Positions 26,776-34,211 of a stretch of 64,000 nt of DNA are shown here, piece after piece. The notes under the pieces are model-generated. The model was given only the letters and a program-made list of their open reading frames with translations, had not been told where the DNA came from and made no database searches. Each line of letters opens with the position of its first letter. Position 1 is the stretch's first letter. The position numbers and the translations under genes were made by a program. The stretch is taken from contig NZ_CP108101.1 in NCBI RefSeq assembly GCF_036195325.1, forward strand, positions 186,001 through 250,000, given 5' to 3'. The DNA is from Streptomyces sp. NBC_00234. GTDB lineage: Bacteria; Actinomycetota; Actinomycetes; Streptomycetales; Streptomycetaceae.

Positions 26776-29159
26776 TGCGAAACCACCTGCGGCTGCCGCC
26801 TCCCGCCGCCCCTCCGCTGTCGGGGCACCTGCCGTTCGAAGACGCGCCGGAGGTGAGCGACCCCATCGAGGTGACCAGCCGTTACCTCACGCGGGGCGGA
26901 CGCCCCTGGTTCCCCGTCTCCGGCGAGTTCCACTTCAGCCGCTACCCCGCAGGGCAGTGGGAGGAGGAACTCCTCAAGATGAAGGCGGGCGGGATCACCG
27001 TCGTCGCCGCGTACGTGATCTGGATCCACCACGAGGAGATCGAGGGCCGTATCCGGTTCGACGGCGACCGCGACCTGCGGCACTTCGCCGAGCTGTGCGC
27101 CCGCCACGGTCTCGACTTCGTTCCCCGGATCGGTCCCTGGTGCCACGCCGAGGTCCGCAACGGCGGCCTGCCCGACTGGGTGCTCGACCTGGACTGCACA
27201 CCGCGCACCGACGACCCCGTCTACCTGGCGCCCGTCCGGCGGTGGTTCGCGGCCATCGGCGACCAGTTGAGGGGACTCGACCGGGCCGGCGGCGGCCCGG
27301 TCGTCGCCGTCCAGATCGAGAACGAGCTCTACGACCAGCCCGGCCACCTGCTCACGCTCAAACGGCTCGCCCAGTCCTGCGGCCTGAGCGCACCGCTGTG
27401 GACGGCCACCGCCTGGGGCGGCGTCCAACTGCCGCCCGACGAGCTCCTGCCGCTGTACGGCGGGTACCCCGAGACCTTCTGGACCGAGGCACACGGCGGC
27501 TGGCCCGACACCTGCCGCAAGCACTTCTTCTTCACCCATCAGCGCGACGACGAGGGCATCGGCGCCGATCTGAGGCCCACGACCGTACGCGGCGGGGAGG
27601 GTCCGCCCACCGACCGGTTCCCCTGGGCCACGTGCGAACTCGGCGGCGGCATGGCCCACTCCTACCACCGACGGCCGCGGGTCGACGCGGCCGATGTGGC
27701 CGCGCTCGGACTCACCAAGATCGGCTGCGGATCGGTCTGGCAGGGCTACTACATGTTCCACGGCGGTACGAACCCGAGGGGCAAGCTCACCACCCTCCAG
27801 GAGTCGCACGCCACCGGCTATCCCAACGACCTGCCGGTCCTCACGTACGACTTCCAGGCTCCGCTCGGCGAGTACGGCCAGTACCGGCCCTCGTACCACG
27901 AGCTGCGTCTCCAGCACCTGCTGCTCGCGGACCTCGGGCACCGCATCGCGCCCATGGCCTCCGTCCTGCCCCAGGAACAGCCTGCCGGCCAGGACGACCG
28001 CACGACCCTGCGGTGGGCGGTGCGCTGCGACGCCGACGCGGGGTTCCTGTTCGTCAACAACCACCAACCGCACGAGCCGCTGCCCGCCCACCCGGACACC
28101 TCCTTCCGTATCGACTGGCCCGACGGCACCGAGCTCTCGCTGCCCAGTGCTCCCGCCACCGTCCCTCCGGGCGCCTCGTTCTGCTGGCCGCTCCGCATGC
28201 CGGTGGCGGGGGCACGACTGGACTGGGCGACCGCCCAGCCGGTCTGCCGGGTCGAGAACGACGGGCAGACCGTCCTCGTCCTCGCCGCCGTCGACGGCAT
28301 CGCGCCCGAACTCGCCCTGGACGCCTCCACGGTGTCCTCGGTGAGCGCACCGAGCGGTGAGATCACCCAGGTCGACGGGCGCGTCCTGGTCACCGGTCTG
28401 GCGGCCGGCACCGACGCCCTGGTGGAGATCGAAACCGCCGACGGAGGCCGCGTCGGCCTGCTCGTTCTGGACGCGACCACGGCAAGGAGCGTCTACCGGG
28501 GCCGCGCCTGGGACGCCCAACGCCTGGTGCTGTGCCGGGAAGGGGTCGTCTTCGACGACGACGAGGTCCGCGTCCACAGCACTGCCGGGGAACCGTCCTT
28601 CGCCGTCTTCCCGTCCCCGCGGGAGCCGTTGAGCGCGACCGGCGCCCAGCTGCGCGCGGAAGCCGACGGAGTCTTCACCCGTTACCGGCTGGCCGCGCAG
28701 GAGCCTGCCACGGAGGCGCCCGCGCCGCTCGCCGTCCGGCTCACGAGGCCCGCCGGCCCCGTTCCGGCACCGGCGGCCAACGCCATGGGCCGGGCGAGCG
28801 CTCCCGACGACAAGGCCTTCGAGTCCTCGGCCGCCGAGTACCGCCTCGACGTACCGGACGCGCTCCTCGACCGGCCCGAGGGAGTACTCCTGCGGATCGA
28901 CTGGACGGGCGACGTGGCACGCGCGTCCACCGGCGGGACGCTCGTCGCCGACCAGTTCCAGGCCGGGCAGCCCTGGGAGATCGGCCTGGACCGGGTGGAC
29001 GCGGGCGCGGCGCGCGCCCACGGGATCACGCTGCGGATTCTCCCCATGCACGCCGAGCAGGACGGAGTGCACCTTCCGTCGGGGGCTGATCACCGGGAGG
29101 CCCGTGTCATCGGTGTCACGTGGAGCGCGGTGCGGGCCTGGCCGGTCCGCACGGGTTGA
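26775..29159 (+). CDS. GH35-like beta-galactosidase, long divergent form
   Basis: A 794-residue second GH35-type enzyme, only distantly like its neighbour. The ATG at 26775 overlaps the previous TGA (TGATG). The barrel starts WFPVSGEFHFSRYPAGQWEE. The acid is Glu184 in VQIENELYDQPG, and the probable nucleophile is Glu288 in WATCELGGGMAHSYHRRP. The long beta-rich C-terminus (about 430-794) resembles the extra domains of large GH35 and plant or fungal BGAL types. No signal peptide is visible. Two non-redundant GH35 enzymes in one operon suggest two linkages or two steps on one substrate (inference). Confidence 0.88.
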   Translation: MRNHLRLPPPAAPPLSGHLPFEDAPEVSDPIEVTSRYLTRGGRPWFPVSGEFHFSRYPAGQWEEELLKMKAGGITVVAAYVIWIHHEEIEGRIRFDGDRDLRHFAELCARHGLDFVPRIGPWCHAEVRNGGLPDWVLDLDCTPRTDDPVYLAPVRRWFAAIGDQLRGLDRAGGGPVVAVQIENELYDQPGHLLTLKRLAQSCGLSAPLWTATAWGGVQLPPDELLPLYGGYPETFWTEAHGGWPDTCRKHFFFTHQRDDEGIGADLRPTTVRGGEGPPTDRFPWATCELGGGMAHSYHRRPRVDAADVAALGLTKIGCGSVWQGYYMFHGGTNPRGKLTTLQESHATGYPNDLPVLTYDFQAPLGEYGQYRPSYHELRLQHLLLADLGHRIAPMASVLPQEQPAGQDDRTTLRWAVRCDADAGFLFVNNHQPHEPLPAHPDTSFRIDWPDGTELSLPSAPATVPPGASFCWPLRMPVAGARLDWATAQPVCRVENDGQTVLVLAAVDGIAPELALDASTVSSVSAPSGEITQVDGRVLVTGLAAGTDALVEIETADGGRVGLLVLDATTARSVYRGRAWDAQRLVLCREGVVFDDDEVRVHSTAGEPSFAVFPSPREPLSATGAQLRAEADGVFTRYRLAAQEPATEAPAPLAVRLTRPAGPVPAPAANAMGRASAPDDKAFESSAAEYRLDVPDALLDRPEGVLLRIDWTGDVARASTGGTLVADQFQAGQPWEIGLDRVDAGAARAHGITLRILPMHAEQDGVHLPSGADHREARVIGVTWSAVRAWPVRTG

Positions 29160-29162
29160 GCC

Positions 29163-29229
29163 GGTAGGTGAGCGCGACTCCCGGCGGGCCCGGCCGGTCC
29201 GCCGGGAGCCGAGCTCGTAGGTGAGCGCG
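29163..29229. repeat. Direct repeat GTAGGTGAGCGCG flanking a hairpin
   Basis: GTAGGTGAGCGCG is present near 29163-29175 and again near 29217-29229, 54 bases apart, in the 142-base gap before the LacI gene. Each copy is followed by a GC-rich inverted repeat, giving the gap a two-unit look. This may be a duplicated terminator module. Confidence 0.55.
29178..29208 (+). terminator. Hairpin after the GH35 operon
   Basis: CTCCCGGCGG and CCGCCGGGAG form a perfect 10-base stem around an 11-base loop, 18 bases after the last GH35 stop. It would reduce read-through into the LacI gene. Confidence 0.65.
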
Positions 29230-29267
29230 TGGCCGTCCGGCCTATCCTTGATCCGGCCGGACGGCCA
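29230..29267. promoter_or_regulatory. Second dyad before the LacI gene
   Basis: TGGCCGTCCGGCC and GGCCGGACGGCCA are perfect 13-base arms with a 12-base spacer. The dyad lies 35 bases before the LacI start. It could be a terminator or an autoregulatory site; it does not resemble GTTACCGGTAAC. Confidence 0.55.
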
Positions 29268-29301
29268 TGCCCGACGACCGGTGCTCCCGAGGAGAACCAC
29301 G

Positions 29302-30366
29302 ATGCCCTCAGCCGCTCCCGGCAGACCCTCCCCGGCGGGCCGCAGCCGCCGCAGTTTCGCCGGAACGAAGCCGGTCATGGACGATGTCGCCCGGCTCGCG
29401 GGCGTCTCCAAGCAGACGGTTTCCCGCGTCCTCAACGAGAACCCGTCCGTGCGGCCGGACACGCGTACGCGCGTCCTCGCGGCGATGAACGAACTGGGCT
29501 ACCGGCCCAGTTCGAGCGCTCGCTCGCTGGCGAGCGGCCGTACCCGGATACTCGGCGTGATCTCCTTCGACGCGGCCCGGCACGGCCCCGCCTCCATTCT
29601 CACCGCGATCAACCTCGCCGCTCGCGAGGCCGGTTATCTGATCAGTTCCATCGCGCTGCCGCTGTCGGACGCGCACACCGTGATGCAGGCCGTGGAGCGG
29701 CTGGCCGCCGAAGGAGCGGACGGTGTCATCGCCATCGCACCGCAGGAGCACACCGACAAAGCGCTGGCCGACGTCGCTCCCGCCCTCCCCCTGGTCACGC
29801 TGGAGAGCCACCTCGGCTCGGGCACCCCCGTCGTCACCTCGGATTCCGCCGCCGGGGCCCGCCTCGCGGTCGAACACCTGCTGTCCCTCGGCCACTCCAC
29901 CGTCCGGCACATCGCCGGGCCGAGCGGCTGGCTCGCCGCCGAACAGCGCGTACTCGGGTGGCGCCGGGCTCTGGAGGCAGCGGGCGCGCCCGTCCCCGCC
30001 CCGCTCATCGGCGACTGGAGCGCGAGCTCCGGCTACGCCCTCGGCCGGCAACTCGCCTCCCAGCCGGATGTCACCGCCGTGTTCGCCTCCAACGACCACA
30101 TGGCCCTGGGAGTTCTGCGAGCACTGCACGAGGCGGGACGCCATGTGCCCGACGATGTCAGCGTCATCGGCTACGACGACATCCCCGAAGCCCCGTACCT
30201 GCTCCCGCCTTTGACCACCGTCCACAACGACTTCGCGGAGTCGGGCCGCCGCGCCGTCCACCTGCTGTTGCAGCAGCTCCAGGGGAACGGGGAGAGCGGC
30301 GTCAGCTCGATCGTTCCGGTGGAGCTGATCGTGCGGGCCAGCACGGGACCGGCGCCCCGGGGCTGA
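29302..30366 (+). CDS. LacI family transcriptional regulator of the galactoside operon
   Basis: A 354-residue repressor from ATG 29302 (GAGGAG nine bases upstream). The LacI helix-turn-helix is MDDVARLAGVSKQTVSRVLN (26-45) with hinge YRPSSSARSLASGRTRILGV. The periplasmic-binding-like sugar domain ends FASNDHMALGVLRALHEAGR and VIGYDDIPEAPYLLPPLTTV. Position at the end of the GT2-GH35 operon suggests it senses a galactoside or breakdown product and controls the promoter at 18070-18097. That promoter's palindrome has the central CG typical of LacI operators. It is convergent with the LitQ-like gene. Confidence 0.88.
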   Translation: MPSAAPGRPSPAGRSRRSFAGTKPVMDDVARLAGVSKQTVSRVLNENPSVRPDTRTRVLAAMNELGYRPSSSARSLASGRTRILGVISFDAARHGPASILTAINLAAREAGYLISSIALPLSDAHTVMQAVERLAAEGADGVIAIAPQEHTDKALADVAPALPLVTLESHLGSGTPVVTSDSAAGARLAVEHLLSLGHSTVRHIAGPSGWLAAEQRVLGWRRALEAAGAPVPAPLIGDWSASSGYALGRQLASQPDVTAVFASNDHMALGVLRALHEAGRHVPDDVSVIGYDDIPEAPYLLPPLTTVHNDFAESGRRAVHLLLQQLQGNGESGVSSIVPVELIVRASTGPAPRG

Positions 30367-30414
30367 CGCGTTCCGTACGGGTCCACGCCGGGGTTGCGCC
30401 GACGGCGGACGAGG

Positions 30415-31665
30415 TCATCGGCGCGCCAGGTCGGCCAGTACCTCCCGTGCGGCGCGCGTACCCGATGCCATGGCTCCCTGCACCGATCCGGTCGCCCGGT
30501 GGTCCCCGCACACGTAGCGGTCCGGGGCGAAGCGGGTGGTGCGGCTGAGCGGCCAGGGCGGCACCATCGCCGGCAGGGCGTCCTTCACCGTGTACGTGGC
30601 GACGAGTGTCCAGGCGCTCGTGTCGGTGCCGTACAGCTCGGCCAGGCGCCCGCGCACCGCGGCTTCCCGGCCCGGCCGGTCGCCGTGCAGCACGGAGGTC
30701 GACACCAGGGAAACGCCCGGTGGAGCGTAGGTGGGCGTGACCTCGGTCAGGACACACGTGTTGAGGACGGCCGGACCGCTGTCCACGACCAGGGTAGGTT
30801 CGGCCAGGGGCGAGGTGTCGGCCGCGTGGTAGTACGTCGTCACCGTACGGCCGTCCGGAACCGGCAGGCCCGGCAGCAGGCGGGCGGCAGTCGGCCAGTC
30901 CGTGGCCACGACGACCGTGGACGCCGGCCGTTCGCTGCCGTCCTCGAGGAGCACTCCGGTGTCCGTCAGCGCGGCGACCGGTGTGCCGAGGCGGAGGGTG
31001 CCGTCGGGCAGACCGGCGGCGAGCTGGGCCGGCACCGCGCCGATGCCGTCGGCCGGCAGGCACAGGGTGCCCCGCACCATGCTCCGCAGGACGAGGTGGA
31101 AGAAGCGGGCGGAGGTCGTCAGCTCGTCCTCCAGGAACACTCCGGACAGGAAGGGCTTCAGCAGGTCCTCGATCGTCCGCGGCGAGATCCCGGCGCGGAC
31201 GAGAGCGGCCGAGGTCGTGCGGTCGGGCCCGCGCTTGAGTGCGCCGGCGGGGAGCAGGCTGTCACGCGCGGCAAGGGCGGCGAGCGCGGCGAGGTCGCGT
31301 GCGGGGAGGACCCGCCCGGGCAGAAGGCTCGCGACGGCCCCCGGACGCCTGGTGGGATCTTCGATCCGCACCTGTCCGGCGAGGGTCCGGGCGAGGACTC
31401 CAGGGGTGAACGGCCGCAGGCGCAGGTTCCGCAGGACGAGGCGCCTCTTTGCCTGGGGGTAGGCGGTGTTGAAGACCTGGAAGCCCCGGTCCAGCAGGAA
31501 GCCGTCCTTGCGGTCGGTGCGCATACGTCCGCCGACGGCGTCGGAGGCTTCCAGCAACTGGACGCGCAGGCCGGCCCGGCTCAGGTCGAGTGCGCACACG
31601 ATGCCTGCGAGGCCGGCACCGACGACGAGGGTGTCGGGCGGTGGACGCTGCTGATCGGTCATCAT
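30415..31665 (-). CDS. litQ: LitQ-like FAD-dependent oxidoreductase (amine oxidase/phytoene desaturase fold)
   Basis: A 416-residue flavoprotein with N-terminal VVGAGLAGIVCALDLSRAGL and LEASDAVGGRMRTDRKDGFL for FAD binding, and a C-terminal YVCGDHRATGSVQGAMASG segment. It is of the amine-oxidase/carotenoid-desaturase fold. AAGGAGACGG precedes two adjacent ATG codons at 31665 and 31662. In Streptomyces coelicolor an oxidoreductase gene litQ follows litR (known), and the order here matches. Its reaction is not established. It is separated from litR by 127 bases that include an 11-base tandem repeat array. Confidence 0.78.
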   Translation of the reverse strand: MMTDQQRPPPDTLVVGAGLAGIVCALDLSRAGLRVQLLEASDAVGGRMRTDRKDGFLLDRGFQVFNTAYPQAKRRLVLRNLRLRPFTPGVLARTLAGQVRIEDPTRRPGAVASLLPGRVLPARDLAALAALAARDSLLPAGALKRGPDRTTSAALVRAGISPRTIEDLLKPFLSGVFLEDELTTSARFFHLVLRSMVRGTLCLPADGIGAVPAQLAAGLPDGTLRLGTPVAALTDTGVLLEDGSERPASTVVVATDWPTAARLLPGLPVPDGRTVTTYYHAADTSPLAEPTLVVDSGPAVLNTCVLTEVTPTYAPPGVSLVSTSVLHGDRPGREAAVRGRLAELYGTDTSAWTLVATYTVKDALPAMVPPWPLSRTTRFAPDRYVCGDHRATGSVQGAMASGTRAAREVLADLARR

Positions 31666-31688
31666 CCGTCTCCTTCACTCTTCGGCGG

Positions 31689-31776
31689 CTCTTCTTCTGC
31701 TCTTCTTCTGCTCTTCTTCTGCTCTTCGACCGCTCTTCTGTCGCTCTTCCTCCGCTTCTCTGCCGCTCATCCGCAG
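31689..31776 (-). repeat. Eight-unit 11-base tandem repeat between litR and litQ
   Basis: Eight consecutive 11-base units, each beginning CTCTTC or a close variant: three identical CTCTTCTTCTG units, then CTCTTCGACCG, CTCTTCTGTCG, CTCTTCCTCCG, CTTCTCTGCCG and CTCATCCGCAG. In the litRQ transcript it reads as a purine-rich AGAAGAG tract just upstream of the litQ ribosome site. The period is not a multiple of three, so it is not a coding repeat. Confidence 0.85.
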
Positions 31777-31792
31777 AAGAAGAACCTGATTC

Positions 31793-32761
31793 TCACCCGC
31801 GCACGACGGTTTCCAGGGCAGCCAGCGCTTCGGTGAGTCCCGAGGGCCGCAGCAGGCCAGGCAGCGCGCGCCCGGCCCATCCCGGGCCGAGCGTCAGAAC
31901 GACCGGAGCCCTGCGGGCACCGCGGACGCCCCACTCCATGGCGGCCACATGCTGGGCAAGCGGCCGGCTCGCGGTCGTACGGGACTGGGCCCAGAGGCAG
32001 ACGGCCGCGGGCCCGGTCCTGCGCACCGCCTCGACGAGCGCCTCGGCGGGCAGGGCCGCGCCGAACATCGTCACCGGCAGGCCACGTTCGGCGAGCGCGG
32101 CGGCGAGGACGTCCAGGGGAAGGGAGTGGTTCTCGCCCGGCACGCAGGCGAGCACCGTCGTGGCGCCCGAGCGCCCGGCCGCAGCCGGTGGGGCACACCG
32201 GCGCAGGACACCGGTGATGTGCCAGGACAGGAAGTGTTCGACCTCCACGTACTTTTCGCCGCTGCTCTCCCATTTGCGGCCGACGGCCTGGAGCGTGGGC
32301 ATGATCACCTCGTTCCAGGCGGCCACCAGACCGTGGTCGGCGACCACCGCGGTGAGCAGTTCGTCGAGGGCGACGGCGTCCAGCCGGAGGGCGGCCCGGG
32401 CCAGTCCCCTGCATTCCTGGCGCACGGCGCCGAGCTGAAGACCGGTGCGGGCACGGCTGCGCGCCGCCTCGGGCCGTACACCGCGCGGTTCGGACGCGGC
32501 ATCGGGAGGAAGGCCCTCCCGGGCCAGCCTCGCGGCCTCCGCGGGCGGCATGCCCGTGGTGGTCAGGGCGCACATCCGCTCGAGCAGGGCGATGTCCGCC
32601 GCGGTCCAGCGGCGGTGCTTGCCGTCCGTGCGCAGAGGCGGTCCGACCCCGTACCGGCGGTCCCAGGAGCGGATCGTCGTGGGCGCGACACCCAGTCGCC
32701 TGGCCACCTCGCCGGTCGTGAACCCGCCGCCTCGTCGCCCCGTCTCGTCAGGGAGTGTCAC
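31793..32761 (-). CDS. litR: LitR-like MerR regulator with B12-binding domain
   Basis: A 322-residue protein with an N-terminal MerR helix-turn-helix (FTTGEVARRLGVAPTTIRSW, 14-33) and a C-terminal cobalamin-binding region. The four-helix cap has a W-x10-EH motif (Trp164, Glu175, His176). The Rossmann part starts TTVLACVPGENHSLPLDVLA, where His212 in E-x-H would be the lower axial ligand. LitR/CarH proteins hold DNA in the dark with adenosylcobalamin and release it in light (known). The residue after Trp164 is Glu, whereas CarH has the His that captures cobalt after photolysis. The start is uncertain: GTG 32761 has GAAGGG almost touching it. It is divergent from the sigma gene. Confidence 0.82.
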   Translation of the reverse strand: MTLPDETGRRGGGFTTGEVARRLGVAPTTIRSWDRRYGVGPPLRTDGKHRRWTAADIALLERMCALTTTGMPPAEAARLAREGLPPDAASEPRGVRPEAARSRARTGLQLGAVRQECRGLARAALRLDAVALDELLTAVVADHGLVAAWNEVIMPTLQAVGRKWESSGEKYVEVEHFLSWHITGVLRRCAPPAAAGRSGATTVLACVPGENHSLPLDVLAAALAERGLPVTMFGAALPAEALVEAVRRTGPAAVCLWAQSRTTASRPLAQHVAAMEWGVRGARRAPVVLTLGPGWAGRALPGLLRPSGLTEALAALETVVRG

Positions 32762-32772
32762 CCCTTCACCAT

Positions 32773-32806
32773 ACGACGCATAAACGATGCATGTTGCCTG
32801 CGTCGT
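32773..32806. promoter_or_regulatory. Inverted repeat in the litR/litS divergent region
   Basis: ACGACGCA (32773-32780) and TGCGTCGT (32799-32806) are perfect 8-base arms with an 18-base spacer, which is AT-rich for this genome and contains the palindrome ATGCAT. It lies 12 bases upstream of litR and is the best candidate LitR operator. Confidence 0.55.
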
Positions 32807-32906
32807 TCGTGCCTCCAAAACTGGCCCTACGCGTGCAGGCGGCCGGTGCCGAAGGCAGAGAACCCCGGAGTCCCGCACCACCCGCCCGGACAGGAGGGAC
32901 GAGACG

Positions 32907-33560
32907 ATGCGTACCACCGGCAATGCCGCCGTACAGTCGCCGCCCTCCGACGCGACGCCGGGCGACCAGGAACTCGCCCGTAACTTCGTCGGCGCGGACG
33001 AGCGCGCCTTCGCGGCGGTCTACCGGCGCTGGAGGCCGCTCGTCCACGCCATGGCGAGCCGCTCCCTGGGCGACGCGCACGAAGCCGAGGACGTGACGCA
33101 GCAGGTCTTCCTCGCCGCATGGCGCGGGCGGTCCGGCTTCCGTCCGGAGCGCGGACCGCTCGGTGCCTGGCTCGTCGGCATCACGCGCCGCAAGATCATC
33201 GACGCGCTCGCGGCCCGAACCCGGCGCCTGCGGCTCGTCGACGCCGCCGCCCACACCCTGCTTCCGCTCCAGGAGACCGACCCCGCACCCGAGGCCGCCC
33301 TCAACCGCGTCCTCCTCGTCGACGAGCTGATCCGGCTCCCGAGCCACCAGCGCGAAGTGCTCCGCCTGGCGTTCTACGAGGACCTCACGCACATGCAGAT
33401 CGCCGAGCGCACCGGCATCCCGCTCGGCACCGTCAAGAGCCACGCCCGCCGCGGGCTGCACCACCTGCGCCACCGGATCGAGCACAACCCGCCGGCGACG
33501 CGTGCGCGTGCCGGGAAAGGGGGTGCGCGCGGTCCGCTGAGCAGGCAGCCGTCTCTATAG
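32907..33560 (+). CDS. litS: LitS-like ECF sigma factor
   Basis: A 217-residue ECF sigma factor from ATG 32907 (GGAGGG upstream). Region 2 reads FAAVYRRWRPLVHAMASRSL and HEAEDVTQQVFLAAW. Region 4 reads LPSHQREVLRLAFYEDLTHM, then QIAERTGIPLGTVKSHARRG. Divergent from a MerR/B12 regulator, it matches LitS of Streptomyces, which drives light-induced carotenoid genes (known). No anti-sigma, litA/litB-like or crt genes follow; instead a MarR gene begins nine bases after its stop. The sigma factor's targets therefore lie partly outside this window. Confidence 0.83.
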   Translation: MRTTGNAAVQSPPSDATPGDQELARNFVGADERAFAAVYRRWRPLVHAMASRSLGDAHEAEDVTQQVFLAAWRGRSGFRPERGPLGAWLVGITRRKIIDALAARTRRLRLVDAAAHTLLPLQETDPAPEAALNRVLLVDELIRLPSHQREVLRLAFYEDLTHMQIAERTGIPLGTVKSHARRGLHHLRHRIEHNPPATRARAGKGGARGPLSRQPSL

Positions 33561-33569
33561 GCTGAACGC

Positions 33570-34061
33570 GTGGCGAGCACCCGAAACACCCAGGCAGCGG
33601 ACTCCGGCGATCAGGCCCCCGGGCATGAACTTCAGGCGTTCGCGGTGAAACTGCGACAGATGAACGGAGAGATCAATCGCATCGCGCACGCGTTCACCAA
33701 CGATCAGGGACTGCACGCCACCGACGTGCAGGCGCTTGCCGCGATCCTGGATTCGGAGACGCCTCTCACGCCGGGCCTCCTGCGTACGCACCTCGGGCTC
33801 ACCTCGGGTGCGGTCACCGCATGCCTGGACCGGCTGGAGAAGGCCGGGCACATCCGCAGGGTGCGGGAGAGCAAGGACCGCCGGGTGGTGCACCTCCACT
33901 ATCTGCCGGACGCGCGATCGGCCGCTCGCGCTCATTTCATGCCACTCGCCAAGGCAACGGCCCGCGCACAGGAGAGTTTCAGCCCCGACGAGCTCGCGAC
34001 GGTGCTGCGCTTCCTCGATGCGCTCAACGACGAGCTCGGCCAGGTGCACGAGGGACGCTGA
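33570..34061 (+). CDS. MarR family regulator of the MMPL exporter
   Basis: A 163-residue regulator starting at GTG 33570, nine bases after the litS-like stop, so the two are probably co-transcribed. It has the MarR winged helix: ATDVQALAAILDSETPLTPG, LLRTHLGLTSGAVTACLDRL and the wing RRVRESKDRRVVHLHYL. It likely represses the MMPL gene downstream through the dyads at 34147-34187. The upstream linkage means light could raise its level (inference). Confidence 0.85.
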   Translation: MASTRNTQAADSGDQAPGHELQAFAVKLRQMNGEINRIAHAFTNDQGLHATDVQALAAILDSETPLTPGLLRTHLGLTSGAVTACLDRLEKAGHIRRVRESKDRRVVHLHYLPDARSAARAHFMPLAKATARAQESFSPDELATVLRFLDALNDELGQVHEGR

Positions 34062-34146
34062 GCAGCTCCCGTCCACGATCCGTCCCACGCGCCGGGCCGG
34101 AACACCGGGCGGCCGGGCGAGCAGCCACCCAGTAAAGGGTCGGTCA

Positions 34147-34187
34147 AGATCTCTCAATGATTGAGATAGTCTTCCATCAAGAGATCT
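34147..34187 (+). promoter_or_regulatory. Nested MarR-type operators before the MMPL gene
   Basis: An inner perfect dyad TCTCAAT-G-ATTGAGA (34152-34166) sits inside an outer pair AGATCTCT (34147-34154) and AGAGATCT (34180-34187). This AT-rich island is within the last 65 bases before the MMPL start and must overlap its promoter. Confidence 0.7.
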
Positions 34188-34211
34188 AGAAATTCCTGAC
34201 CCGGGAGTGCA

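Noticed and set aside
26652..29462. A 936-codon open frame antisense to the second GH35 gene
   Set aside because: The sense strand encodes a complete GH35 enzyme. The antisense product is low-complexity and lacks motifs.
18179..30366. The 18-30 kb locus as a standard lactose/galactose utilisation operon
   Set aside because: No galactokinase, epimerase or uridylyltransferase is present, and five genes have no role in galactose catabolism.
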